Position numbers and translations under genes: made by a program | Shown here: piece after piece, positions 1 through 7,826 of the stretch | Numbering within the stretch: position 1 is the first letter of the stretch | How the letters are laid out: every line of letters starts with the position of its first letter | Origin: PALSA-1003 sp963791945 | Lineage (GTDB): Bacteria > Pseudomonadota > Gammaproteobacteria > Burkholderiales > Casimicrobiaceae | Assembly (NCBI GenBank): GCA_963791945.1 | Contig: CAWBUD010000004.1 | Span: 124,001-188,000 of the forward strand | Reading direction: 5' to 3' | DNA: 64,000 nt | The notes under the pieces: generated by a model | Seen by the model: the letters and a program-made list of their open reading frames with translations, nothing else | Database searches by the model: none | What the model was told of the DNA's origin: nothing

Positions 1-390
1 GAGGCCACGACCGAAAACAAACTTGTGCAGCCGACCTTCATCGTCGCGTATCCGGCGGACGTCTCGCCTCTGGCCCGCGCGAGCGACGCCGATTCGTCGG
101 TGACCGACCGGTTCGAGCTTTTCATCACCGGACGCGAAATCGCCAACGGCTTCTCGGAGCTCAACGATCCCGAGGACCAGGCCGCCCGCTTCCGCGCTCA
201 GGCGGAGGCCAAGGAGGCAGGCGATGCCGAAGCCATGCACTACGACGCGGACTATATCCGCGCCCTGGAATACGGCCTGCCGCCGGCGGCGGGCGAAGGT
301 GTCGGCATCGACCGGCTGGTGATGCTCCTCACCGACAGCCCGTCGATTCGCGACGTGATCCTGTTTCCGCAGCTCAAGCCGGAGGCGTAG
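1..390 (+). CDS. lysS: Lysyl-tRNA synthetase, class II (C-terminal part)
   Basis: The 5' end lies outside the window; the frame is open from base 1 and about 129 C-terminal residues are visible. LysS charges tRNA-Lys with lysine in the cytoplasm. The visible part carries the conserved block LVQPTFI, the FELFITGREIANGFSELNDP region (class II motif 2 to 3 interval) and motif 3, GEGVGIDRLVMLL, which binds ATP. The end (DVILFPQLKPEA) is typical of the bacterial enzyme, so the gene looks intact at its 3' end. The next gene begins 8 bases downstream on the same strand. Confidence 0.95.
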   Translation, partial: EATTENKLVQPTFIVAYPADVSPLARASDADSSVTDRFELFITGREIANGFSELNDPEDQAARFRAQAEAKEAGDAEAMHYDADYIRALEYGLPPAAGEGVGIDRLVMLLTDSPSIRDVILFPQLKPEA

Positions 391-398
391 GCCGAGTC

Positions 399-704
399 AT
401 GGCGACGCGCTATCGGACATTCCGGGAGTTCTACCCCTTCTACCTCGCCGAGCATCGCCATCCGATGTGCCGCCGCCTGCACTTTATCGGCTCGATACTC
501 GTGCTCGCCTCCATCGCGGCCGCGATGCTGACTCGCAACGCCTGGTGGCTCGCCGCGGCGCCCGTCGCGGGCTACGGCTTCGCCTGGGCCGGTCACTTCT
601 ACTTCGAGAGGAACCGTCCGGCGACGTTCAGCTATCCGTTCTACAGCCTGCTGGGCGACTGGGTGATGTTCAGCGACATCCTCAGGGGGAAGCTACGCTC
701 CTGA
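399..704 (+). CDS. Mpo1-like (DUF962) membrane protein
   Basis: 101 residues. The N-terminal FYPFYLAEHRHPMCRRLHFIGS block, two central hydrophobic segments (about residues 28-46 and 49-66) and GHFYFERNRPATF followed by FYSLLGDWVMF match the Mpo1-like/DUF962 family. The yeast member Mpo1 is an iron-dependent dioxygenase of 2-hydroxy fatty acids in the ER; the histidine-rich pattern is kept here, but bacterial function is not established. The gene starts 8 bases after lysS and is probably co-transcribed with it. Confidence 0.8.
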   Translation: MATRYRTFREFYPFYLAEHRHPMCRRLHFIGSILVLASIAAAMLTRNAWWLAAAPVAGYGFAWAGHFYFERNRPATFSYPFYSLLGDWVMFSDILRGKLRS

Positions 705-726
705 TGAGTGAACTGGAGGTTGCCTT

Positions 727-1287
727 TCATTTGGCGAGATTCCGCTCGACCCACTGCCCGTAGGCGTCGAGGTATTTTCTGAGAAAGTCCCGCACCGAAT
801 CGTCGACTAGCGCGCCGCTCGCGTCGAAGAGCTTGGCTGCGTTGCCGATGTAGGCTTCCGGCTGCTGCAACATCGGAACATTGAGGAACACCAGCGATTG
901 ACGCAGGTGATGGTTGGCGCCGAAGGCGCCGATTGCACCGGGCGAAACGCTGACGACGCCGCCAGGCTTGCCGTTCCATGCACTGTCCCCGTAAGGACGC
1001 GAAGCGATGTCGATCGCGTTCTTGAGCACGCCCGGCACGGAGCGGTTGTATTCCGGCGTCACGAACAGCACGGCGTCGGCCTTGCGAACGCGAGCCTTGA
1101 ACGTGGCGGATGCCGCGGGCGGATGGGCCTCGTCGTCCTGGTTGTACAGAGGCAGTTGGCCGATCTCGACGATCTCCAGCTTGAGCGGCGCAGGCGCCAG
1201 GCCGATGAGTGCCTTGGCTGTCTTCCGTGTGAACGATTCCTTGCGCAGGCTGCCGACGAGGACCGCGACGTCACGAAAGGTGCTCAT
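727..1287 (-). CDS. NADPH-dependent FMN reductase family protein
   Basis: 186 residues, flavodoxin-like fold. The N-terminal phosphate-binding loop GSLRKESFTRKTAKAL and the motif PEYNRSVPGVLKNAIDI are diagnostic of the NADPH-dependent FMN reductase (ArsH/ChrR-type) family, which reduces quinones, azo dyes or metals using a bound flavin. The frame is open well upstream, but the ATG at 1287 is preceded by AGAAAGGAAACCC, a good ribosome binding site, and begins at the family's normal N terminus (MSTFRDVAVLVGS). Substrate cannot be assigned. Convergent with the DUF962 gene. Confidence 0.88.
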   Translation of the reverse strand: MSTFRDVAVLVGSLRKESFTRKTAKALIGLAPAPLKLEIVEIGQLPLYNQDDEAHPPAASATFKARVRKADAVLFVTPEYNRSVPGVLKNAIDIASRPYGDSAWNGKPGGVVSVSPGAIGAFGANHHLRQSLVFLNVPMLQQPEAYIGNAAKLFDASGALVDDSVRDFLRKYLDAYGQWVERNLAK

Positions 1288-1436
1288 GGGTTTCCTTTCT
1301 TCGTATTTGCGGGAACGAGCAAAGCCGACGGCAGCAGCCCTCCTCGTCGCATCTCTGGATGACGGTCTTTGCCGTGCAGAGTTTCCGGCCGCGATTGGCG
1401 AGCCGGTCGACGCGATGGCATAATCAGTGGATTCTT

Positions 1437-1513
<77 letters not shown>

Positions 1514-2105
1514 ACGCCACGCGGGTGCATTCCGGTCACATAGTTAGAGTTAGGAGTTTATACCGGAGGCTGGAGTGAACCCCTCCAGCCGGACAGGGGA
1601 CCATCCGGTGTTTTGACGCCGCAGACCGAGCGTGCGATCCGCAGCGTCGGCACGAACACGGAAACCGCTGTGCGCCGGTTCCGGCAAGCGCAGACCGGAG
1701 AGGTCGACGCGCCAGCGCTTTCGGCGCCTGGCGTTGCACGGCGACGCCAATAAGGCGTGTGCGCGCCGTCGAGCAAATACCGGCCAAGGCTAACTGCGGG
1801 GCGGATACTCGGGCGCGGGCCGGGCGTCGCCGGACTCGCGCGATGGAAAAACTCGGCTGCCCCTTTGTTTAACCGGCCGGAGCCCGCGCCTAATCGGGAC
1901 TGCAGTTTCTATGTTACTGAAAGCTCATCAGTTCCCGACGGCGGTCCGACGTCAGCTCCGCCGGAGGCGTGGATTTTGCGAGAAACCGGACGAACCATTG
2001 GCACGCGCCAGGTATGGAGGCAGCCGGGCGCGGGGTACAATGACGGAAATTCGCTCCCCCGCGCGGTGCAGATGGTTGCCGGTGAACCCGCGGGCCTCGG
2101 TACAC
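1514..2105. other. Gene-free spacer between tRNA-Pro and tRNA-Arg
   Basis: 592 bases with no convincing gene: the ORFs here are short, overlapping and arginine/proline-rich, without a recognisable family. The notable structure is a perfect 8-bp stem, GGCTGGAG / CTCCAGCC (1568-1575 and 1583-1590) with a 7-nt loop, 55 bases after tRNA-Pro. It could end or process the tRNA transcript, but there is no T-run after it. Confidence 0.5.
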
Positions 2106-2182
2106 GCGCCCGTAGCTCATTGGGATAGAGCACCGGCCTTCTAAGCCGGCGGTAACAGGTTCGAGTCCTGTCGGGCGCGCCA
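2106..2182 (+). tRNA. tRNA-Arg (TCT)
   Basis: 77-nt cloverleaf. Acceptor GCGCCCG pairs with CGGGCGC, discriminator G, encoded CCA. Anticodon stem CCGGC/GCCGG encloses loop CTTCTAA, giving anticodon TCT. It lies 30 bases before tRNA-His, in an Arg-His tRNA arrangement common in proteobacteria. Confidence 0.97.
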
Positions 2183-2212
2183 CATTCGGCGTGTCCGGCG
2201 GGCAGGAACGAC

Positions 2213-2289
2213 GGTGGCTGTAGCTCAGCTGGTAGAGTCCCGGATTGTGATTCCGGTTGTCGTGGGTTCGAATCCCATCAGCCACCCCA
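2213..2289 (+). tRNA. tRNA-His (GTG), island integration target
   Basis: Anticodon loop ATTGTGATT gives GTG. The acceptor is GTGGCTG/CAGCCAC, and the base at 2213 is the extra G-1 opposite discriminator C, the identity element of tRNA-His. CCA is encoded at 2287-2289. The 3' 49 bases (2241-2289) recur exactly at 6673-6721, so this tRNA is the attachment site of the island that follows; the tRNA itself is left intact. Confidence 0.97.
2241..2289 (+). repeat. attL-like direct repeat (inside tRNA-His)
   Basis: Left copy of the 49-bp direct repeat. It runs from the anticodon stem (CGGATTGTGATTCC) to the encoded CCA of tRNA-His. Identity with the right copy ends at both edges (C versus A before it, C versus T after it). 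Confidence 0.92.
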
Positions 2290-2729
2290 CCTGCTTCAAT
2301 TCCCGCGATAGCAGACACTAACTTGTCTAAGAAAAACGGGTGGTGTCTAAGATGAGTGTCGGCAGATCGTCGATCTTTCGCTCGACGAAACGTACCTGCT
2401 GCTGATGCCGAAAGCCCCGGCGTTTGAGGCCCATTTCGCCTCGATTTTCTTCATTTGTAGACCCACACTTGAGCTGCATTCCGTGAGCATCGCGCTCACA
2501 CCCTTCATGACGGTTTGATCGTCAAGCCGTTCATGAAGTCCGGTGCTCTGGGCACTGGCGTTGCGCTCGTTACGCGCCGTTGAAGAGTGATCGGAAGCGA
2601 TTCCGATCTGCGTCGCAAGACGCGCATTGCAGCATCGCCCATTTCCAAGATGAGGGAGTAGACAGTCGCCGTCCGTAGCGGCTATGAAGTCATGGACGCA
2701 AAAAGCGTCCGCAGCGACGTGCCCGTTCC
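2290..2729. other. Left end of the island, no recognisable gene
   Basis: 440 bases. A 129-codon frame exists on the minus strand (2347-2736), but its product matches no family I recognise, has no clear ribosome binding site and runs into the integrase region. I see no attributable gene. Confidence 0.4.
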
Positions 2730-3901
2730 GTGCCACACGCGGAGCAGCACGTCCAGTGCAAGCTCAACCTACCGATGTTGGCCCACGTTCGCGCGCTGCG
2801 ACGGTGCGTCGTGCTCGTCTTCAAGACGAGGGGGCGCCGCAATACGTCGCTGGATCGAGCATGGCACCTCAGCGCCGTAGCGCGCACGCAATCGCGCTTC
2901 GCGCGCGTCGTCACTGCTAGTGACGTACGCGCGCATCGGTACCGTCTCTGCGTCTACGCGGCATTTCGTCGCGTGATCGAGGACTCCGAACCACGTGATG
3001 GCCTTTTGGGCAAGGATTGGGACGCTACGGCGCGTAAGATGTGGCTCGAATTCGATGCCGGCACACCACGAGCGGGCACCGTGGCGTCTTTGTTGAATGC
3101 TTTCATGATGTCGCCGCGGCGGAAGGTTTCGCCGCGAACGCAAGCCGATAACGAGCACGAGAAGCTGGCTTTGATGCGGTCGCTTGGGCATTGCACGCTG
3201 GAATCGGTCAAGCCGACGACGATTGCGCAGTATCTTGAGAAACGCGGTGCGCCTGTGCGCGCCAATCGCGAGATATCGCTTCTTTCGAGGGCGTTCTCGT
3301 GGGCGGTCGCGCAAGGTCTCGCAGACAGGAACCCGTGCCTGGGCGTTGAACGAAACAAAGAGCAATCGCGAAAGCGTTCGCCCTCAGTTGCCGAGTTTGA
3401 AGCGGTAGCCGCGAAGGTGCGGCGATCGTCGGGGCCGCCGCGCGTCTTGCGTATCTGACCGGTCAGCGACAGGCGCAGATCATTGGGCTAAGAATGGATC
3501 AGCTGCAGGAGGATGGCATCCATTTCCCGCCAGCAAAGAAAGGCGACGCTGTAATCGTGGAGTGGGCTGCGGCATTGCGCGATGCGATCGAGGCCGCCAA
3601 GAAGATGCGCCCGAAAATTGCAAGCGCGACACAGGTGTTCTCCGGGCGCAAAGGGCAGCCATTCACGCAAGAAGGCTTCCAGGCAGCGTGGCAGCGGGCA
3701 ATGACAGTGTGGCTCTCAGAAATGCCGGAAGAGCTACGCGCTGCGGCCAGGTTCACGTTCCACGATATCCGGGCGCGTAGTCTAGACGACGCACGAGCCG
3801 GTGGTCTCGACCCGCAGGCGCTCGCCGGACATCGGAATCCCAATACGACGCGACGGTACTTGCGCGATCGTCAGGTCAAGAAAGTGCGGGCGGTGGTTTA
3901 G
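2730..3901 (+). pseudogene. Frameshifted tyrosine recombinase/integrase
   Basis: Two overlapping frames together give one phage-type integrase. Frame A (to 3458) has the core-binding region from about LLGKDWDATARKMWLEFDAGTP to LSRAFSWAVAQGLADRNPC. Frame B (recognisable from about 3422, ending 3901) continues with ARLAYLTGQRQAQIIGLRMD (box I Arg), FHDIRARSL (H-x-x-R), LAGHRNPNTTRRYL (second His and catalytic Tyr). The switch lies near 3410-3425, consistent with a one-base indel. The N-terminal ~80 codons of frame A do not resemble an integrase, so the 5' end may also be damaged. The catalytic domain itself keeps R-H-R-H-Y. A sequencing error is possible. Confidence 0.82.
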
Positions 3902-4470
3902 TGATGGCCACTCCGAAGGAGCCGTATGACGGCTAGCTAACGGCTAGCTACGCGTTTTATGGGCACGGCGCCGGCACGATTGCTACTTGGCGGTCGACTG
4001 TAACGACCCTTAAGTGCTAAGACTGCGTTCTGACCGATCTCGGCCGCCCGGCGGCGCACTCAGCTCTGAGCACTTGGCCCGGCGCCCGCGTTCGACGTAC
4101 TGGTGCCCGGTGCCTTGTGCGTCATTCGAAGTACGGAGACGAAGGCACCTGGCATGATGCACCTGGATTCGTCCCTCGAGCGTGGTGCTCGCTGCGACGT
4201 GCGGGTACGCTGGTTAGTGCCGAGGACTTCGTGCTTCGTATTTGGCCTCGATCAGGCCGAGTTCGGCCACCTTCAGACGATCAGCGCCGCCGCCCAAATT
4301 GCCCTAGAGCAGTCATTCGCCTTCATTCTGTTTCGTTGCGGAGCACTTGCGCAACGCGGCTTCGCTTACTGCGAATGGCGCGAGAGTAAGTCGAAAAGAT
4401 TAGCCTGCTCGCACCCTAGCGCGCGTAAGCAGTTGGCGGGCGTTAAGGTCTAGGACGGCGGTGCGGGTCG
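3902..4470. other. Island spacer without recognisable gene
   Basis: 569 bases. A 116-codon frame (4103-4453) gives a product without recognisable family, and the frames around it are equally arbitrary. A tandem CGGCTAGCTA repeat (about 3931-3950) lies just after the integrase. I see nothing else. Confidence 0.4.
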
Positions 4471-5187
4471 CTATTTCGCAACGTAGGGCAGGAGACGGTC
4501 GAACTCCGTCTTGACCACCTGGTAGCATTCGCAGGCGTGCGCTTCCAAATGCGGGCGGTCGAGCACGGTGATCCTGCCTCGTTGGTAACGAATCAATCCC
4601 GCGTGCTGCAGCTTCCCGGCGGCCTCCGTCACGCCTTCGCGCCGCACCCCCAGCATGTTGGCGATCAGTTCCTGCGTCATCGTAAGCTCGTTCGATGCCA
4701 GACGATCCAGGCTCAGCAGCAGCCACCGGCACAATTGCTGGTCGACGGAATGGTGCCGATTGCATACCGCGGTCTGCGCCATCTGGGTGATCAGCGCCTG
4801 CGTGTAGCGCAGCAACAGATGCATCATCGGCCCGAAACGCGCGAACTCGTCTTTCAGGAGCTGGGCCTTCAGCCGGACGCCGAAGCCCGCGCTTTGCACC
4901 ACGGCATGGCTGGGCGTGGTCTCGCCGCCCATGAACAGGGATATGCCGAGCATGCCCTCGTTGCCCACGACCGCGATTTCCGCCGACGCGCCATCCTCCA
5001 TGACGTACAGCAGGGAGACGATCGACGTGGTGGGAAAATAGACGTACCGAAGCCGGGCACCGGGTTCGTAGAGGACCTCACCGAGCTTCATCGGGACCAG
5101 TTCCAGGTGGGGCTTGAGCCGCGTGTAATCGCCCGCGGGCAGGGCGTCGAGCAGATGATTCTGATGGGGGGTGTGCGGTGCAGACAT
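4471..5187 (-). CDS. Crp/Fnr-family transcriptional regulator
   Basis: About 238 residues. The N-terminal half is a cyclic-nucleotide-binding-like beta-roll (GEVLYEPGARLRYVYFPTTSIVSLLYVMEDG, then EIAVVGNEGMLGISLFMGG). The C-terminal half is a Crp-type winged helix (QELIANMLGVRREGVTEAAGKLQHAGLIRYQRGRITVLD). There is no Fnr-type N-terminal cysteine cluster, so the signal is unknown. An ATG at 5196 is possible, but AAGGGG sits immediately against it and 9 bases before the ATG at 5187, so I prefer 5187. As island cargo it may regulate its neighbours or host genes. The family is common in Burkholderiales and rhizobia. Confidence 0.87.
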   Translation of the reverse strand: MSAPHTPHQNHLLDALPAGDYTRLKPHLELVPMKLGEVLYEPGARLRYVYFPTTSIVSLLYVMEDGASAEIAVVGNEGMLGISLFMGGETTPSHAVVQSAGFGVRLKAQLLKDEFARFGPMMHLLLRYTQALITQMAQTAVCNRHHSVDQQLCRWLLLSLDRLASNELTMTQELIANMLGVRREGVTEAAGKLQHAGLIRYQRGRITVLDRPHLEAHACECYQVVKTEFDRLLPYVAK

Positions 5188-5296
5188 ACTGGGCATCCCC
5201 TTACTTCGATGAAGATTGATCCCAAAAGGTCTCTTCTATACGCACGCGCTGTTTCGAGTCTTGTCTGCCCGTCCCGGCAGACAGACTTTGTGCAGC

Positions 5297-5635
5297 CTAT
5301 TTGAAGTGCAACGCCGAAATCGATGCAAGTAGGCCGCCATACTTCCTTAGCAGTTTGACGCCGGAACGAGAAACGATCAGGAGGCTGGCCCGATGATCGT
5401 TCGCATGTTTGCGCCGGAGTACGATTCCTTGCTCAATAAGCCTCGCCAATTTGCGGCGTACCGTCGTGCGCGAACCGAAATTCAGCAGAAAGAGCGGTTT
5501 CAGCGTTAGTGGTTGCCCCTGCTCTTCGGCATATCCGATCTCGATGACGATATCGAAATCGACGACGGACTTGAGGAAGGGTAGTTGCAGCCGTTCAAAC
5601 TCCCTGATTTTCTTTAATCCGGCGAATAGCTTCAT
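5297..5635 (-). CDS. Small winged-helix (MarR-like) protein
   Basis: 112 residues. After an N-terminal helix (MKLFAGLKKIREFERLQLPF), the segment LTLKPLFLLNFGSRTTVRRKLARLIEQGIVLRRKHANDHRASLLIVSRSGVKLLRKYG reads as a helix-turn-helix followed by a charged wing, as in MarR-type regulators that act on a single winged-helix domain. It lies upstream of the Crp/Fnr gene on the same strand (about 110 bases apart), so the two may share a transcript. The assignment rests on fold pattern only; no target is evident. Confidence 0.6.
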   Translation of the reverse strand: MKLFAGLKKIREFERLQLPFLKSVVDFDIVIEIGYAEEQGQPLTLKPLFLLNFGSRTTVRRKLARLIEQGIVLRRKHANDHRASLLIVSRSGVKLLRKYGGLLASISALHFK

Positions 5636-5984
5636 GATTTATATGGTTCTATTTGTTGGCAGCATCGCTCATAGTGTGGCTCAGTCATGCAACTGGCAAG
5701 CACAATTGGGTCCCTTTTTGGCACATATAGTTTGAGCCGACAGCCCCCGGGAAGCCGGTGTCTGCGGCTCAACTCCAACGTTGAACGTCCGGTTTTCGTA
5801 AGGCGCGACGGCCGGTTTGGGTCGATCGCGTCCACCCACGACTCACAAAGAGGTGACCGCTTTCTTCGTGGCTGACGGTTCAATCCGAGCGGACAGTGTC
5901 CCAGGTCTGATTCCGACCAGGACACAGTTAGCCGTAAGCGAGCGCACGGAGTAACATTTGCATGAATATTTCGAGAGGTGGCAC
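5636..5984. other. Island spacer upstream of the toxin-antitoxin pair
   Basis: 349 bases. A 97-codon minus-strand frame (5632-5925) overlaps the start of the winged-helix gene by ATGA, but its arginine/proline-rich product matches no family I recognise, so it is not called. The region should contain the promoters of the divergent 5635 and 5985 genes; I cannot place them confidently. Confidence 0.4.
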
Positions 5985-6206
5985 ATGAGGAAATCGTCTG
6001 TCGTTCACTCCGATCCTGATGTTATGGGTGGCACCCCAGTGTTCGTCGGTACGCGCGTCCCGGTTCAAGCGTTGATTGATTACATCGAGGGTGGGCATTC
6101 GCTGGAAGAATTCCTTAATGACTTCCCCACCGTAAGTCGGGAGCTCGCATTGGGTGCATTGGAACTAGCAAAAGCTCACCTCCTCGCCGATGCGCGTGCT
6201 TCTTGA
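5985..6206 (+). CDS. DUF433 antitoxin (VapB-like)
   Basis: 73 residues. The sequence SDPDVMGGTPVFVGTRVPVQALIDYIEGGHSLEEFLNDFPTVSRE is the DUF433 signature (GG.P...GTR..V..l......g.s.eei...fP.ls), a small winged-helix fold paired with PIN-like toxins. The ATG at 5985 follows GAGAGGTGGCAC and starts at the normal family N terminus; the upstream ATG at 5958 would add an atypical extension. The 3' end overlaps the toxin gene by 17 bases, so the pair is translationally linked. It probably neutralises the toxin and autoregulates the operon. Confidence 0.88.
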   Translation: MRKSSVVHSDPDVMGGTPVFVGTRVPVQALIDYIEGGHSLEEFLNDFPTVSRELALGALELAKAHLLADARAS

Positions 6207-6510
6207 TGAGTGCGTTCCCCGAGGCCTACGCGCGGAACTTCCCGGTCATGAGGTCAAGACCGTTGCTGAGGCCGGTTGGGCGGGCGCCAAGAACGGCACA
6301 CTGCTACAACTCGCGGCCACGCAGTTCGACGTTCTGCCCACTGTCGATCGCAACCTCGAGTATCAGCAGAGCTTCTTGGGCCTTACGATCGCTGTGATCG
6401 TTGTTGATGTTCCGAGCAACGATATCGCCGTCCTTCGGCCGCTGATGCCTGCCGTGCTCAAAGCGCTGCCCAACTCGAAGCCGGGAACTGTGACACATGT
6501 TCACGGCTGA
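6190..6510 (+). CDS. DUF5615 PIN-like toxin
   Basis: 106 residues. MRVLLDECVPRGLRAELPGHEVKTVAEAGWAGAKNGTLLQLA, then DVLPTVDRNLEYQQ and IAVIVVDVPSNDIAVLRPLMPAVLKAL, is the DUF5615 PIN-like pattern with acidic residues D6/E7 and D53 in nuclease-like positions. DUF433 plus DUF5615 modules are classed as VapBC-like toxin-antitoxin systems, in which the toxin is thought to be a ribonuclease. The canonical DxxL..D.nf form of the middle motif appears as PTVDRNLEY. Full length, not truncated. It lies 162 bases before the right island boundary. Confidence 0.85.
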   Translation: MRVLLDECVPRGLRAELPGHEVKTVAEAGWAGAKNGTLLQLAATQFDVLPTVDRNLEYQQSFLGLTIAVIVVDVPSNDIAVLRPLMPAVLKALPNSKPGTVTHVHG

Positions 6511-6879
6511 CAACGCGCAAACTGATGCGGGCGCGCCGTCGCGCCGACGAATCCGTGATTGTCTAAGATGCGCGCAAAAATCTTTAAGAATCAACTCGAA
6601 CGTTCGTGCGAAATTCTCAGACCCTTGATCTGCAACCTACGGATGCGAAAAGAAAATCACGCGAAGATTGGACGGATTGTGATTCCGGTTGTCGTGGGTT
6701 CGAATCCCATCAGCCACCCCATTTCCTTTGCGCCCGAGTCGTCGACCGATGCGTCGGCGACACTCACGCCGCTCCGGCGCTAAGGTTTTTCACCCGTGCG
6801 CGGCCGCGCGATTTCTCCACTAACTGTCTCGCGCCGCCGGACCTTACTGGAGCGCGGGGGGCGGCGCACGGAGAGCGTC
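6511..6879. other. Spacer containing the right island boundary
   Basis: 369 bases: the island's right end, the 49-bp attR repeat (6673-6721), then about 158 bases of host sequence up to the next gene. The short frames here have no recognisable product. Confidence 0.5.
6673..6721 (+). repeat. attR-like direct repeat (tRNA-His 3' fragment)
   Basis: Exact second copy of 2241-2289. It keeps the anticodon loop, T-arm and the 3' acceptor strand with CCA, but the 5' half of a tRNA is absent, so it is not a functional tRNA gene. Confidence 0.92.
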
Positions 6880-7119
6880 ATGACAACCTCCCCGGAACCA
6901 CCGCCCTCGTCGGCGCAGGAGGTCGCCGCACTGGTGGCGGAGCTCGAGCAGGCCGAGGCCTACGAGCAAAGACTGCGGCAGATCATCGCGGAGGCCCGCG
7001 ATCAGCTCGCGGCGGGACATGCGTCGGTCGCGCTGTCGATGCTGAACGAGGCGTTGTCCGACATCGATGCCGCGGCCGACGTGGTAGCGCCCACCGACCG
7101 CCAGCGCAGCGCTAGATGA
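6880..7119 (+). CDS. Small hypothetical protein, helical
   Basis: 79 residues; I do not recognise a family. The product is Glu/Ala-rich and probably alpha-helical: AQEVAALVAELEQAEAYEQRLRQIIAEARDQLAAG, then SVALSMLNEALSDIDAAADVV. The ATG at 6880 follows GGAGAGCGTC; the frame extends to 6796, but that N terminus is arginine-rich and unlikely. Its last 8 bases overlap the convergent DUF1345 gene. Confidence 0.6.
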   Translation: MTTSPEPPPSSAQEVAALVAELEQAEAYEQRLRQIIAEARDQLAAGHASVALSMLNEALSDIDAAADVVAPTDRQRSAR

Positions 7120-7804
7120 CTCCGCCGATGATGTTGATGCTCATCGCCAGGATCGCGATGTTGTAGATGAACGAAAGCACGCCGTGGATCAGCGTCAGCC
7201 GGCGCATGGGACGCGACAGCACCGCGACGTCGGACACCTGCGAAGTCATGCCGACAACGAACGAGTAGTAGGCGAAATCGAGATAGTCCGGCTCGTCGTC
7301 GTCGGGAAACTTGAGCCCGCGATGATGCTGTTTGCCTCCCGCCGGCAGGAAGTAGTACAGCCGTGCATAGTGAAACGCGAACAGCGTGTGGATCAGGAGC
7401 CACGATAGAAGGAGCGCGGTGATCGACAGCGTCATCCGTTCGGCTCGTGGCCAGAAGGCGAGCTCGCGGATGTCGCCGACGAGGAACCCGATCGCGACGA
7501 AGCTCGCGCTCGCGGCCACGACGACGAGGAGGAAGATCGCGTAGCCGCCCGGGTCGTAGCGCTGGGCGCGCAGGCGCGTCTGGGTCTCGTCGGTGCAGGC
7601 GATCAGAATCGAGCCCAGCACGAGATAGCACAAGACGAAGGCGTCCCAGCTCGCGAGCACCGTTACCCGGTTGGAGAACGCGGACCGCGAGGCGAGCGCC
7701 ACCACCGTCGCGACGCCGAGCGCGATGGCCAGTCGCTGCATCGCGCCGAGGCGCGCGATGGCCCACAGCTTCGGCGTCGATCCTTCGCGCGTCGATCGTG
7801 TCAC
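7112..7804 (-). CDS. DUF1345 family membrane protein
   Basis: 230 residues with about five hydrophobic segments (roughly 22-42, 55-71, 90-112, 126-148, 210-229). The motif DYLDFAYYSFVVGMTSQVSDV is the DUF1345 signature. Function unknown; it acts in the inner membrane. It starts 22 bases after the DoxX stop on the same strand, so it is probably the last gene of the bufferin-type operon. Confidence 0.85.
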   Translation of the reverse strand: MTRSTREGSTPKLWAIARLGAMQRLAIALGVATVVALASRSAFSNRVTVLASWDAFVLCYLVLGSILIACTDETQTRLRAQRYDPGGYAIFLLVVVAASASFVAIGFLVGDIRELAFWPRAERMTLSITALLLSWLLIHTLFAFHYARLYYFLPAGGKQHHRGLKFPDDDEPDYLDFAYYSFVVGMTSQVSDVAVLSRPMRRLTLIHGVLSFIYNIAILAMSINIIGGVI

Positions 7805-7826
7805 GCCGCAGGCCGGGCGTCGGAAG

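Larger units (their letters stand above)
2241..6721. mobile_element. Genomic island integrated at tRNA-His
   Basis: The island is bounded by a 49-bp perfect direct repeat of the tRNA-His 3' end (2241-2289 and 6673-6721), the usual result of tyrosine-integrase insertion into a tRNA. A degenerate integrase of that class lies near the left end (2730-3901). Cargo: a Crp/Fnr regulator, a small winged-helix protein and a DUF433/DUF5615 pair. Base composition looks less GC-rich than the flanks and about 1.5 kb is non-coding. With a frameshifted integrase it is probably immobile. Boundaries are seen directly; transfer history is inferred. Confidence 0.9.

Noticed and set aside
1757..2128. ORFs between tRNA-Pro and tRNA-Arg
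   Set aside because: The longest one runs into tRNA-Arg; the composition is arbitrary and no domain is visible.
4103..4453. 116-codon ORF in the island spacer
   Set aside because: No family, no convincing start signal; other frames are equally open.
5632..5925. 97-codon minus-strand ORF with an ATGA overlap to the winged-helix gene
   Set aside because: The overlap is attractive, but the product is Arg/Pro/Ser-rich with no recognisable family and no clear ribosome binding site.
6673..6721. Possible second tRNA-His
   Set aside because: Only the 3' 49 bases are present; no 5' acceptor strand or D-arm, so it is an att duplicate.
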